51,563 bases of DNA. Origin: JAWLFI01 sp964627995 (GTDB lineage: Bacteria; Bacteroidota; Bacteroidia; Chitinophagales; Saprospiraceae). A model generated the notes under the pieces. That model was given only the letters and a program-made list of their open reading frames with translations, did not search any database and was not told the origin of the DNA. Within the stretch, counting starts at the first letter, position 1. Every line of letters starts with the position of its first letter. This document shows positions 7,354 to 15,716 of the stretch, piece by piece. A program made the position numbers and the translations under genes. The DNA lies in assembly GCA_964627995.1 (NCBI GenBank), contig CAZVLN010000016.1:1-51563 (forward strand), read 5' to 3'.

Positions 7354-9609
7354 CTATTCTTTTGGAGCCGACTGAAGTCGGTATCGAACACCCATAAACC
7401 ACTCGCGACCTCGAGTGGGGCCCCAGATAAAGGAAGGGTCAAAATACTGGCCGAATGGATTCTCCCAATCCAGTATAGGACGCTTTTGGCGAAAATCAAA
7501 CATATTTTCTACTCCACCGTAAAGCTCCCATCGATCCCACTTTCTAGAGACCTGAAAAGTGAAAACGGAAAAGTTTGGGGATTCGGTCCGTTGCTGAAGT
7601 TCCACCGGATAATTCGCCGTCGAGGGTAAACGCTGTGATCCATATGCGTGAACATTTAGATCGAGTTGCCATTTCGGGTTTGGAATATATGTAACAGCAG
7701 CCATCAGACGATGTCGGGGAATAAAAGGCAAAAGTTGACTTTCACCTTCCGTTGTCCGTTCCACCTGCGCGAAATTATACGAAGCTTTAAGTTCCCAACC
7801 TTGCGAAAAGTCCAGTTTTCCTTCCACTTGTGCACCGTGTGCTCGGGTGTCTCCATCAAAATTTGTAATGACAGCTGTAGCCACCTCGCTATCGTAATCG
7901 GGAAAAAATTGTCGCTGAAAGGCTGTATAATAATAGTCCACTGCCAAATATCCAGAAACGTTCGTGCTTCCAAAGGTATAGGTATAATTCACTCCACTGT
8001 TCAAGGCTTTCTCGGGCAAAATAAAATCATCTTCAAATCGAATCTCGCGATTCGAAGATAGCAGAGGCATATTCTCAGCAAATAGCGCTACTTGTCGCCA
8101 ACCGTTTCCAGCCGACAATCGAAAAACATGCCCTAGAAATGGCTCGTATTTAAGCTGCGTTCGAGCTGTGAAAAATTCACCTAAGTCAGCATCGCGGTCA
8201 AATCTCGAACCTACTACCCAGCGCCACGCGTTATTTGAAGACTGCCATTCGTGTTCAAAAAACAGTCCTATTGTATTCAATAAAGTCAGGTAACTCCCAT
8301 CGAAACTTCGGTCGAGCGGATCACTAACAAAACGAACATCCTCTTCGATGCGACGATAGGTGTGGGCGAATCCCCATTTCAATCCCATTCCAGATGCATA
8401 GTGCCAATTGTGCGTAAGCCTGGAGTTAACCAGATATTGCTTACCGTTGTAATCGGTAACACCGAATTGGCTGTTTTGATCGTGAATACTACCCGAGGTA
8501 TGGAGCGTAAGCTTGTGCGCACCAGACCAGCGATAATTCACTTTGCTCATAAAGTCTGCTTGATCAATCACAGTATGTTGTCCATATAATTCTTTGGAAA
8601 GTGCATGCTCCACCGGCTCATATCCCAACTGGCCCCCTGTTCTCGAACTCGAAAGATAACGACCACTAATATCGGCAGACCACCCCAGTTCATTCTCACT
8701 CGCATATTTCCATTGATTCCAAATACTCACCCTCTGAATCTGAGTGACATCCATAAAATTATCTTTGTCGCGATCGACCTCACCAGCGGGCCGAGTCATA
8801 TGAACACCAAGCCAGGAAGACCATTTTCGGTCGGGCTGATCAAATAGTCGGGTGTGCAGATTTACCTGAACTTCCCCGAAGCTATTTGTATAAACATTGG
8901 CAAAAGTAGATTCGATTTCAGTAGGTTTGGAAGTTTCCATATTAATCTGCCCAACCATGCCGTCAAAACCTTGCAAAACGGAATTAGCTCCTTTAGCCAC
9001 AAATATATTTTCAATCCAAGGCCCTGGATAAGAACTAACACCATAGGTAAAGTTTAAACCCTGAATAATAGGATGTCCATTGACAAGAGCCTGATTGTAT
9101 ACACCCGAAAGGCCAAGCATTTGCAAGTTTTGGGCCCGGGTAATAACATTGGTGGTTTGAGGTCTCACAGTACCCTGCGTTTCAAAGCAGCCTGCGAGAT
9201 CACAACAAGCTGCCTTTGATAATTCATTCTTATTAATAACCTCTACCGGAGCAGCCACATCAGTAGGTCGGAATGTACCTGCACGCTTGTCTTCCACTAC
9301 CACCTCATCCATTGCAATGGAGGCTGTTTCGAGACCTATATATATGGATTCTCCTTGCCATAAAATGGTGTCGGATATGGCACCCAAGTAACTCACTAGA
9401 ATGGCTTCCGGTGGTTCATAGGTTTGACCTGGAAAGGAAAAATATCCCTCACCATCTGATTGAGTCGATACTCCATGATTCGGTAACTGCACCTCCGCTC
9501 CCGCTACGTATTCATCGGTTTCCAATAAAAAAATGTAACCTTCTATGGTCTGTGCCTGTAGGCTTAAATGTACTAATACCCATAGGCTAAAAATTAGTCT
9601 AAAATTCAT
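7354..9609 (-). CDS. TonB-dependent receptor, probable metal-related clade
   Basis: A 751-residue outer-membrane receptor. Residues 1-20 are a signal peptide, about 21-95 a carboxypeptidase-regulatory-like domain (VAGAEVQLPNHGVSTQSDGEGYFSF), then DEVVVEDKRAG and a plug domain, then a 22-strand-type barrel ending in GVRYRLQ. The plug starts with a Cys cluster (Cys135, Cys136, Cys141) followed by QNLQMLGLSGVYNQALVNGHPIIQGL. A Cys pair followed by an xQMLGLSG motif is, as far as I recall, typical of Bacteroidota receptors next to heavy-metal (copper/zinc) efflux genes; the substrate remains inferred. The upstream neighbour, 53 nt away, is a Cys/His-rich miniprotein, which supports a metal role. 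No siderophore synthesis or efflux genes lie nearby. Confidence 0.88.
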   Translation of the reverse strand: MNFRLIFSLWVLVHLSLQAQTIEGYIFLLETDEYVAGAEVQLPNHGVSTQSDGEGYFSFPGQTYEPPEAILVSYLGAISDTILWQGESIYIGLETASIAMDEVVVEDKRAGTFRPTDVAAPVEVINKNELSKAACCDLAGCFETQGTVRPQTTNVITRAQNLQMLGLSGVYNQALVNGHPIIQGLNFTYGVSSYPGPWIENIFVAKGANSVLQGFDGMVGQINMETSKPTEIESTFANVYTNSFGEVQVNLHTRLFDQPDRKWSSWLGVHMTRPAGEVDRDKDNFMDVTQIQRVSIWNQWKYASENELGWSADISGRYLSSSRTGGQLGYEPVEHALSKELYGQHTVIDQADFMSKVNYRWSGAHKLTLHTSGSIHDQNSQFGVTDYNGKQYLVNSRLTHNWHYASGMGLKWGFAHTYRRIEEDVRFVSDPLDRSFDGSYLTLLNTIGLFFEHEWQSSNNAWRWVVGSRFDRDADLGEFFTARTQLKYEPFLGHVFRLSAGNGWRQVALFAENMPLLSSNREIRFEDDFILPEKALNSGVNYTYTFGSTNVSGYLAVDYYYTAFQRQFFPDYDSEVATAVITNFDGDTRAHGAQVEGKLDFSQGWELKASYNFAQVERTTEGESQLLPFIPRHRLMAAVTYIPNPKWQLDLNVHAYGSQRLPSTANYPVELQQRTESPNFSVFTFQVSRKWDRWELYGGVENMFDFRQKRPILDWENPFGQYFDPSFIWGPTRGREWFMGVRYRLQSAPKE

Positions 9610-9662
9610 CGTGTTATTTTATATTTCCGTTAAAGAGCTCCGTTCGTGAAAAATACCGGACT

Positions 9663-9998
9663 CTATTTGGGAGGAGGACCTTTATAGGGAAATACATCTC
9701 TTTCTGGAGCTATTGTAGACCAAATGGGTGATGGAAAAATACTTTGAATTTTAATGTTATAAAAGACAAAAATGTTGGGAGTAATATGCAAACAAGAATG
9801 ACAGGCATCAAATGGATGACAAAGGGTATTGTCATCCTCTGACTCTGATGAGGAAAGGGGACTGTTAGATTTATCCTCTTCACCAGAACAACAAACATGC
9901 CCTATGCAGTCAGAGGTCCAAAAGTCTACATGAGCCTCGGCAGTCTGTATGACTAGACCTGATACGAGCATGATGAAAATAAAAGCTGTCCACTTCAT
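9663..9998 (-). CDS. Cys/His-rich exported miniprotein (DUF6660-like)
   Basis: A 111-residue protein with an N-terminal signal peptide (FIFIMLVSGLVIQTAEA, residues 6-22). The mature part has Cys at 31, 36, 37, 60, 66 and 69 and His at 23, 34, 61, 67 and 71, arranged as CIGHVCC and CHPFDACHSC, separated by an acidic Ser-rich linker. The CxPFxxCxxC pattern resembles DUF6660-type proteins, which sit beside metal-related TonB receptors in Bacteroidota; that is recalled family context, not a search result. The pattern suggests periplasmic metal binding. It lies between hemN and the receptor, co-directional. A -7 box ends 4 nt before its ATG, so it may start its own transcript. Confidence 0.75.
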   Translation of the reverse strand: MKWTAFIFIMLVSGLVIQTAEAHVDFWTSDCIGHVCCSGEEDKSNSPLSSSESEDDNTLCHPFDACHSCLHITPNIFVFYNIKIQSIFPSPIWSTIAPERDVFPYKGPPPK

Positions 9999-10002
9999 GG
10001 TC

Positions 10003-10010
10003 CAAAATTA
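10003..10010 (-). promoter_or_regulatory. -7 box 4 nt before the Cys-rich miniprotein ATG
   Basis: On the minus strand TAATTTTG is followed by GACC and then the ATG at 9998. It matches TAnnTTTG exactly. The spacing predicts a leaderless transcript. No -33 TTTG is seen at the usual distance. Confidence 0.4.
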
Positions 10011-10029
10011 CAAAAAAAGAAAGTAGCGT

Positions 10030-11373
10030 TTAAACAGTTTGGCTGAAAATATGGCTAGTTGGGCGTTTACGCCACATACGGGCATCGAGCGCCATGCAAA
10101 TATTACGCACAAAAGGTCGCCCTGCAGGAGCTACCACGATACATCTTTTACCAACTATTACTAAACCATCCGATTCCATGGGCTTAAGCCGCTCTTTTAC
10201 TTCTGGCCAAAACTGGGGAGCATCTTTACATTCAAAATGGGTTTCAAATTGACACATGATATTCAGGATATGTCGACGAACATATTCATCTTCTGCATTA
10301 AGTACATGCCCTCTGTAAAATGGGAACTCACCGCGATCCACCGCGTCCATGTAATCTTCTACTTTCTTTTCATTTTGTACAAATGCTGTCCATGCGTCAC
10401 TAATTGATGAAGCGCCCAACCCAATTTGCACCTTTGTCGATGTGGTTGTGTAACCCATAAAATTTCGGTGCAGATAGCCTTGTTCCATAGCTTGATGCAA
10501 GCGATCCATAGGCAACGCAAAGTGATCCATCCCAATATCAATATAATTTTGCTTTTCTAATGCCGCCTTCCCTTTTTCATAAAACTCAAATTTATCCTCT
10601 TCTGAAGGCAATAAATCTTCATACATGCGCTGAGCCGGTTTGATCCAGGGAATATGAGCATAACTATAAAATGCAAGCCGATCAGGCTTTAGCGAGGCAG
10701 TCTTTTCAATAGAATCTAAAATAGTAGATACTGTTTGAGCAGGAAGTCCGTAGATCAAATCAAAATTTATCGAAGTATAACCTATATCGCGAGCTTCTTC
10801 AACTACTTTTTCAACAGTCTGAAAAGGTTGCACTCGGTGAATGATAGCTTGAACTTTGGGGTCAAAATCCTGAATGCCAAAACTAACTCGACGGAAACCC
10901 AAATCAAATAATACTTGAAGGTGCTCGGTGCGGGTAGTGTTTGGATTAGCTTCAAAACTAAACTCAAAGTCATGAGCCCGTGGCACATGAGCCAGTAGGC
11001 CTTCAATAAGGTGTTTTAGATGCGATGGGCTAAAAAAAGTAGGCGTCCCACCACCTAAGTGAATTTCTGCAATCTGTGCATTTGAAGGTAAAATGCCACA
11101 ATATGCCTTCCATTCTTTTAGCAGAGCTTCAATGTAGGGCTCCTCTACTTCATGGCGCTTTGTAATTCTGGTGTTACACCCGCAAAAAGTACATAGCTTT
11201 TCGCAATAGGGCAAGTGGATATACAAACTTAATTGAGGTTCACCTTCAGATAAGCTTTCTCTAATAGCTCTTATCCAACCTTTTTCATCGGGACCTAGAC
11301 CTTCCCAATAAGGTACGGTGGGATAGCTCGTATATCTTGGGCCGGGTACGGCATATTTTTCCAAAAGAGACAT
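10030..11373 (-). CDS. hemN: Oxygen-independent coproporphyrinogen III oxidase
   Basis: A 447-residue radical-SAM enzyme that decarboxylates coproporphyrinogen III to protoporphyrinogen IX in haem synthesis without oxygen. The cluster motif is CEKLCTFCGC at 57-66 (CxxxCxxC plus the extra Cys typical of true HemN). It follows the N-terminal GPRYTSYPTVPYW signature, which separates HemN from HemW. Next come HLGGGTPTF, FEANPNTT, RVSFGIQDF, YGLPAQT and a C-terminal HemN domain. It is upstream of the Cys-rich miniprotein and TonB receptor on the same strand. An FNR-like site lies upstream, consistent with low-oxygen induction. Length and motifs are normal. Confidence 0.96.
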   Translation of the reverse strand: MSLLEKYAVPGPRYTSYPTVPYWEGLGPDEKGWIRAIRESLSEGEPQLSLYIHLPYCEKLCTFCGCNTRITKRHEVEEPYIEALLKEWKAYCGILPSNAQIAEIHLGGGTPTFFSPSHLKHLIEGLLAHVPRAHDFEFSFEANPNTTRTEHLQVLFDLGFRRVSFGIQDFDPKVQAIIHRVQPFQTVEKVVEEARDIGYTSINFDLIYGLPAQTVSTILDSIEKTASLKPDRLAFYSYAHIPWIKPAQRMYEDLLPSEEDKFEFYEKGKAALEKQNYIDIGMDHFALPMDRLHQAMEQGYLHRNFMGYTTTSTKVQIGLGASSISDAWTAFVQNEKKVEDYMDAVDRGEFPFYRGHVLNAEDEYVRRHILNIMCQFETHFECKDAPQFWPEVKERLKPMESDGLVIVGKRCIVVAPAGRPFVRNICMALDARMWRKRPTSHIFSQTV

Positions 11374-11388
11374 AACCGAAATTTTCCA

Positions 11389-11419
11389 TAAACCTATATA
11401 AGAGAAGGGGGCTATGCAA
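11389..11419 (-). promoter_or_regulatory. hemN promoter
   Basis: On the minus strand TTG (11417-11419), 20 nt and TAGGTTTA (11389-11396) fit the Bacteroidota promoter with one mismatch in the -7 box. It ends 15 nt before the hemN ATG. Confidence 0.45.
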
Positions 11420-11450
11420 TGATATATATTTGTTTTAGAATCGGATGAGA

Positions 11451-11464
11451 ATGATTCACATCAA
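11451..11464 (-). promoter_or_regulatory. FNR/CRP-like operator upstream of hemN
   Basis: TTGATGTGAATCAT on the minus strand matches TTGATnnnnATCAA at 9 of 10 fixed positions. Its centre lies about 72-75 nt upstream of the predicted hemN start of transcription, the class I activator position. It overlaps the stop codon of the upstream DUF4230 gene. hemN is a classic FNR-family target. Confidence 0.5.
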
Positions 11465-12087
11465 TTTTCGCTAGGGAAAAGTTCTTGCTCACCTGCAGTT
11501 TCAGTTGGCTGCTTTTTAGCTTCCCAATGAACTGTCCATCCGTATGGCGAAATAATTTGCTGCAACCCACCAAGTAGATTAACAAGGCGTTCCTCCGCCA
11601 TCTGAGGCAAAACAGATCGTTCCACCCGACTCGTAATTATTCGTCGAATATCGGATTGCATTTTATTTAAATCATCCGGTTGAAAGGCATTAAAGCTTCC
11701 TTCCTGCATATCGTAATACTCATGTTGAATATCCTTTGATAATATGACCGGATCTGGAATCCCCTCAATAAAGACCTTTTTACTTTCTGAGTTCGTACTA
11801 ATTTTTACCACTTTCAAGTCGTAACCCATACTTACGGTAGCACTCACTTTGATAAGTGCCTTTTTCCTCAAGGGGAACCAGTCGTAATAATAAAAATCCT
11901 TGTAGTCGTAAATTTCTGAAAACTGCCCCTCTACTGTAGCGATCTTGAGCACCTCTCGAACTTGCTCAAGTACTCCCTGAGAGGAGACTTCCACCTTCTT
12001 ATCTGCTGGTCCAAACCACCAAAAGCCTAGCCCCAGCCCTAAAGAGACACTCAGAAGTGTAAATATTATGTATCCCCAAACCCTCAC
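11461..12087 (-). CDS. DUF4230 family membrane-anchored protein
   Basis: A 208-residue protein with one N-terminal membrane segment (residues 5-26, IIFTLLSVSLGLGLGFWWF). Its body reads VLEQVREVLKIATVEGQFSEIYDYKDFYYYDWFPLRKKALIKV, the pattern of the DUF4230 family. The rest is an amphipathic helical region with VERSVLPQMAEE. No function has been assigned to this family that I know of. Its start overlaps the stop of the DUF3108 gene by 4 nt (ATGA), so the two are translationally coupled and probably act together at the envelope. It ends with a charged tail. The hemN regulatory site sits at its 3' end. Confidence 0.8.
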   Translation of the reverse strand: MRVWGYIIFTLLSVSLGLGLGFWWFGPADKKVEVSSQGVLEQVREVLKIATVEGQFSEIYDYKDFYYYDWFPLRKKALIKVSATVSMGYDLKVVKISTNSESKKVFIEGIPDPVILSKDIQHEYYDMQEGSFNAFQPDDLNKMQSDIRRIITSRVERSVLPQMAEERLVNLLGGLQQIISPYGWTVHWEAKKQPTETAGEQELFPSEN

Positions 12088-12935
12088 TTTATTTGTGCTT
12101 TTAAAGGATATTTAAGGCCTTCGTATGATTTAAGTATCACTTTTACCTTACCCACTGACAATGGAGATTCAATCAATACCGGAAGTTTATTTGCATCATT
12201 TGTAACATAGATATTTGCATCGTCGCCCTCCTCAAATAAATTTCCTGTGATAAGTTCGGGAGAAAAACGCAACACATCAAATTTACCCAGGCTTTTCACC
12301 TTATGTTTCTTAATCCGTTCTTTGTAGGTTAGAGCAAGATTATATTCACGTTTCCCGAAAAACAAGTCTACGGGAATCTCGTAATCTATTGGGAAATCAG
12401 AGCGCCATGGGCTGGAACGCGCATAATAAATAATACTTAATAAATCATGAACGCAAGGTTCTATCTCTGAAATGGTGGTATTCATTGTAGAGGACTTGTT
12501 CTTTCCTCTGCGCGTGATGGCCTCTTGTTCAGAACGATCATAAACGACTTCTTCATATTTCTGATAATTTCCTTCATTGATATCTCGAATGGAACGGTAA
12601 GGCAAGTAATTTTCATCATCAATAAAAGACTCATATACATTATTAATCTTAAAAAACCATTCATAGGAAGGGTAGGAACTCCCAAAACTCCGCAGATGAT
12701 ATCCCTCCTTAATGCTATCTACGGTAAAGGTGACTTCTCCAGCTGCCACCCATAGCCAGCCCCAGTTGTAATAGACCACATAGGTCAATTTTTCACCGTG
12801 ATCAAAACTCGGTGATTCCAATGTACAAGGGCTACTAGAATTATCTAACATCAAATCTCTTGCCGGCAGATTTTCTTGTGTAAATCCTGATGCTATACAC
12901 AGACTAGAGATCAAAAAGGAAATTATAACTTTCAT
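12084..12935 (-). CDS. DUF3108 family exported protein
   Basis: A 283-residue protein with a signal peptide (residues 1-18, ending SGFTQE). The start of the mature domain, HGEKLTYVVYYNWGWLWVAAGEVTFTVD, is the DUF3108 signature; the rest is beta-rich with FFKINNVYESFID and PVDLFFGKREYNLALTY, ending GKVKVILKSYEG. Members are periplasmic or outer-membrane-associated beta proteins of unknown role. It is the first gene of a two-gene unit with DUF4230 (4-nt overlap). It is divergent from ruvC with a 103-nt gap. No catalytic motif is evident. Confidence 0.82.
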   Translation of the reverse strand: MKVIISFLISSLCIASGFTQENLPARDLMLDNSSSPCTLESPSFDHGEKLTYVVYYNWGWLWVAAGEVTFTVDSIKEGYHLRSFGSSYPSYEWFFKINNVYESFIDDENYLPYRSIRDINEGNYQKYEEVVYDRSEQEAITRRGKNKSSTMNTTISEIEPCVHDLLSIIYYARSSPWRSDFPIDYEIPVDLFFGKREYNLALTYKERIKKHKVKSLGKFDVLRFSPELITGNLFEEGDDANIYVTNDANKLPVLIESPLSVGKVKVILKSYEGLKYPLKAQIK

Positions 12936-13024
12936 TGCTATAAATAATAACGTAAAGTCTCTATTAAAAAATTATGCAAATACATAGAATAATTAATCTC
13001 TGCTCTTCCGGCTGGAAAATTTAT

Positions 13025-13032
13025 TACTTTCG
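13025..13032 (+). promoter_or_regulatory. -7-like box close to ruvC start
   Basis: TACTTTCG differs from TAnnTTTG by one base and ends 6 nt before the ruvC ATG, giving a predicted leader near zero. The -33 element is not clear. Confidence 0.3.
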
Positions 13033-13038
13033 TTCTGT

Positions 13039-13590
13039 ATGGGCAAAGTAAGAATATTAGGCATTGATCCTGGAACCAACTTTATGGGATATGCGGTAAT
13101 TAAGGTTACTGATGATGTCATCCAGTGTGTATGCATGGGAACCGTTCACATGAAAAAATATAATACACAACAAGAAAAGTTGAAGCATATTTTCCAACGT
13201 GTTCGTCAATTAGTGAAAGAGTATCGCCCAGATCATATGGCCATCGAAGCACCTTTTTTCGGCAAAAACGTACAATCTATGCTTAAATTAGGACGAGCCC
13301 AGGGTGTTGCAATGGCTGGGGCCATTACTGCTGATGTGCCTGTCTCTGAGTATAGTCCCAAAAAAATAAAACTTGCGATCACGGGGAATGGAAATGCCGC
13401 AAAAGAGCAAGTTCAAGCCATGCTAGGCCAACTGGTTGAAATTAACGAAATTGATCCCTCCCTGGATGCTTCTGATGCACTCGCTGCTGCAGTGTGTCAC
13501 TACTATCAGTCTCAATCACCTTTAAGTGGTGCTTCTAATTACAAAAGCTGGGCTGATTTTATAAAAACAAACCCAGACCGGATCAAATAA
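13039..13590 (+). CDS. ruvC: Crossover junction endodeoxyribonuclease RuvC
   Basis: A 183-residue Holliday-junction resolvase that nicks four-way DNA junctions with RuvAB. The four acidic catalytic residues are in place: Asp10 in LGIDPGTNFMGYAV, Glu70 in MAIEAPFF, and Asp143 and Asp146 in LDASDALAAAVCHY. Length is close to the E. coli enzyme (173 aa) with a short C-terminal extension. ruvA and ruvB are not in the window. It converges with the HIT gene, the two stop codons being adjacent. Confidence 0.96.
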   Translation: MGKVRILGIDPGTNFMGYAVIKVTDDVIQCVCMGTVHMKKYNTQQEKLKHIFQRVRQLVKEYRPDHMAIEAPFFGKNVQSMLKLGRAQGVAMAGAITADVPVSEYSPKKIKLAITGNGNAAKEQVQAMLGQLVEINEIDPSLDASDALAAAVCHYYQSQSPLSGASNYKSWADFIKTNPDRIK

Positions 13591-13989
13591 CTAGCTAGTA
13601 ATATTAGATCTTATTTTTTCAGATAAGGAAGCTAACTCATCATTTGACATTGAAAGGGGCTCTTTCCCAAAGCTCATATCACCAACTGAATTAAGCGGGA
13701 TCAAATGTAAATGAGCATGTGGCACTTCCAGACCCACAACGGAAATACCTACCCGTTTGCAATCCACAACTTTTTCGATAGCAACAGCCACCTTCCTGGC
13801 AAATGGCAAAATACCGGAGAGTTCTTCATCAGAAAGATCAAAGAAATAGTCTTCCTCCCGCTTTGGGATCACCAAGGCATGACCTTTAGCCATCGGGTTA
13901 ATGTCTAAAAAAGAAAAGTAGTTTTGGTCTTCGTGCAAAACATGAGCTGGCAGCTCCCCTGAAATTAGTTTAGAAAACAATGTAGCCAT
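13591..13989 (-). CDS. HIT family nucleotide-binding protein
   Basis: A 132-residue histidine-triad protein (counted from the Met at 13989, which gives the usual MATLFSKLISGELPA start). It shows FLDINPMAKGHALVIPKR and the triad HAHLHL in VPHAHLHLIPL near the C-terminal third, the active site of nucleoside phosphoramidate hydrolases. Its cellular substrate is unknown, as for most bacterial HIT proteins. It follows greA on the same strand with 11 nt between them, so the two probably share a transcript. Confidence 0.92.
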   Translation of the reverse strand: MATLFSKLISGELPAHVLHEDQNYFSFLDINPMAKGHALVIPKREEDYFFDLSDEELSGILPFARKVAVAIEKVVDCKRVGISVVGLEVPHAHLHLIPLNSVGDMSFGKEPLSMSNDELASLSEKIRSNITS

Positions 13990-14000
13990 CTTGTTCAAAT

Positions 14001-14477
14001 TTATTCAATGGTTATCTTTACCACTTCAAATTCCTTAGCGCCAGCCGGCGTTTTAATTTCTGCAACCTCTCCTACTTTCTTACCTAATAGTCCCTTCCCA
14101 ATTGGAGAAGTAACAGATATCTTTTTCTCTTTAAGGTTGGCTTCTGTTTCTGAGACAAGTTTATATTTAACCTTTCGCCCGGTTTTTACATCCTTGATTT
14201 CAACAGTAGATAAAACTCGAACCTGGGAGGTGTCTAAATCATTTTGATCAAGAATACGCGCATTACTCAGCGTTTTTTCCATTTCATTTATTTTCAACTC
14301 CAACATGCCCTGTGCATCTTTGGCAGCATCGTATTCAGCATTTTCAGAAAGGTCTCCCTTTTCTCTAGCCTCAGCGATAGCATCCGCTATCTCTCTCCTC
14401 CCATCAGTCTTCAAGTCCTCCAATTGCTTTTTAAGCTTGTCGTACCCTTCCTGAGTCAAATAAGTTATGTTTGACAT
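14001..14477 (-). CDS. greA: Transcription elongation factor GreA
   Basis: A 158-residue RNA-polymerase secondary-channel factor that stimulates cleavage of backtracked transcripts. The N-terminal coiled coil (YLTQEGYDKLKKQLEDLK ... LELKINEMEKTL) carries the acidic tip GDLSENAEYDAA, which positions the metal. The C-terminal FKBP-like domain has VTSPIGKGLLGKKVGE and ends EFEVVKITIE. Length is exactly the family norm. A terminator just upstream isolates it from the PorV-like gene, so greA has its own start of transcription within about 30 nt; no clear -7 box was found. Confidence 0.97.
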   Translation of the reverse strand: MSNITYLTQEGYDKLKKQLEDLKTDGRREIADAIAEAREKGDLSENAEYDAAKDAQGMLELKINEMEKTLSNARILDQNDLDTSQVRVLSTVEIKDVKTGRKVKYKLVSETEANLKEKKISVTSPIGKGLLGKKVGEVAEIKTPAGAKEFEVVKITIE

Positions 14478-14504
14478 AATTTAAAATGGTTTTATCAAAT
14501 AAAT

Positions 14505-14537
14505 AGAAAAAACGCTCCTGAATAATCAGAAGCGTTT
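14505..14537 (-). terminator. Intrinsic terminator after the PorV-like gene
   Basis: On the minus strand AAACGCTTCTGA, loop TTAT and TCAGGAGCGTTT form a 12-bp stem with one G-U pair, followed directly by a T-tract (TTTTTT). It lies 45 nt after the PorV-like stop and before greA. It ends the receptor / exported protein / PorV-like unit. Confidence 0.85.
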
Positions 14538-14581
14538 AAACTCAAAGATATGAATTTTAAAATATTCTTAGATCGAAGCCA

Positions 14582-15661
14582 TTAGTATGGGCTTTCCTCC
14601 TTTTCATCGATAGAAAAACGCAATGTAATATTATGGGTTCCACCAAATGGGTTGGTTGCACGATAGGCGTAATCAATTTGCATTTGGTTATCATTGCGTT
14701 TGTTGGGATTTACATATACGCCAAAACCTCCTGCTAATCCTGTATAAGCATCATTTTGAATGGGAGACTCGCTACCTCCAATTTCAACCCGATATGCACC
14801 TCTGACAAAAAATAATTCCCGGAAAGCATATTCTAAGCCAACACCCACGATATCTCGAGAAAATGAATTGGCCGTGAAATTTCCTAAAGGAGTAATTCGG
14901 TGATCTGCTCCAGCGTAGAAATCGTAAGAAACACCTATGTGCAATAGCGAAGGAATATCGAAGTCTGCGGCTCTTTGGTTTAATGTTAGGTTGTAATTTA
15001 AATTATCGTTTGGTGCCTCACCCTGAAAAGATAGGCCTTCACCACCAAACTCCATGGGTAATCCTACATTCCGCAAACTGATTCCAAACTTGAAATTATC
15101 TTCTGGCCCCGTTACGTACTGAACACCTGCATCAATGGCAAAGCCAAAAGCAGATACAGAGGCAATGGTTTCAGAAATAGCACGCGCTAAAACCCCAACA
15201 GAAACTTTGTTTTCGAAGGTATGCGCATAGCCTACACCCAAATTGAAAAAAGTGGGTGAAAATGTAGACCCGTCACCACCAGGTAAATTCACAGTGGTAA
15301 CTGGAATATCGCCAAAGCCCATTGACATCAGACTCAGACCAAAAACGCCATTTTCTCCAACTCGTTGAGTAAGTCCAACAGCGTTCATTGAAATCCCAGT
15401 TCCTTCTAAATAGCGTGCATGACCGATTGCCAATTCCGACCGGCGTGTACCCGCCATACCGGCAACATTAACACGCATAGCTTCCACCCCGCTCACCATG
15501 GAAACGTTAAGGGTATGTAGTCCCGCACTGCGCGCCCATGGATTAAGTAATAATTCGTAAGCCCCCGCTTCCCCTTGCCGATCTGGATTTCCAGCATAGG
15601 ATGTAGAGATGGAGGTAAGACCGAATAAGGCCACAGCGGTAAAAAGTATATATCTCTTCAT
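14582..15661 (-). CDS. PorV/PorQ-family outer-membrane protein
   Basis: A 359-residue outer-membrane beta-barrel with a signal peptide (residues 1-23, ending STSYAG). The start of the mature protein, EAGAYELLLNPWARSAGLHTLNVSMVSGVEAMRVNVAGMAG, followed by GHARYLEGTGISMNAVGLTQ and many GxG strands, fits the PorV/PorQ family (PF03687-like barrel). It differs from canonical PorV at the N terminus, so it is probably a paralogue rather than the housekeeping PorV. PorV proteins shuttle T9SS cargo from the translocon to the attachment complex. It is the last gene of a three-gene minus-strand unit and is followed by a strong terminator. Its likely cargo is the 1375-aa protein next to it; this is inferred from context. 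Confidence 0.8.
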   Translation of the reverse strand: MKRYILFTAVALFGLTSISTSYAGNPDRQGEAGAYELLLNPWARSAGLHTLNVSMVSGVEAMRVNVAGMAGTRRSELAIGHARYLEGTGISMNAVGLTQRVGENGVFGLSLMSMGFGDIPVTTVNLPGGDGSTFSPTFFNLGVGYAHTFENKVSVGVLARAISETIASVSAFGFAIDAGVQYVTGPEDNFKFGISLRNVGLPMEFGGEGLSFQGEAPNDNLNYNLTLNQRAADFDIPSLLHIGVSYDFYAGADHRITPLGNFTANSFSRDIVGVGLEYAFRELFFVRGAYRVEIGGSESPIQNDAYTGLAGGFGVYVNPNKRNDNQMQIDYAYRATNPFGGTHNITLRFSIDEKEESPY

Positions 15662-15716
15662 AATTTCGGTTATAGTTTAGGAGAAGAGCATAATGCTCTC
15701 CTCCCATAATTATTAT

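Noticed and set aside
7368..7381. CCGACT-GA-AGTCGG inverted repeat as bidirectional terminator
   Set aside because: It lies within the end of the TonB receptor gene, the loop is only 2 nt and no T-tract follows on either strand.
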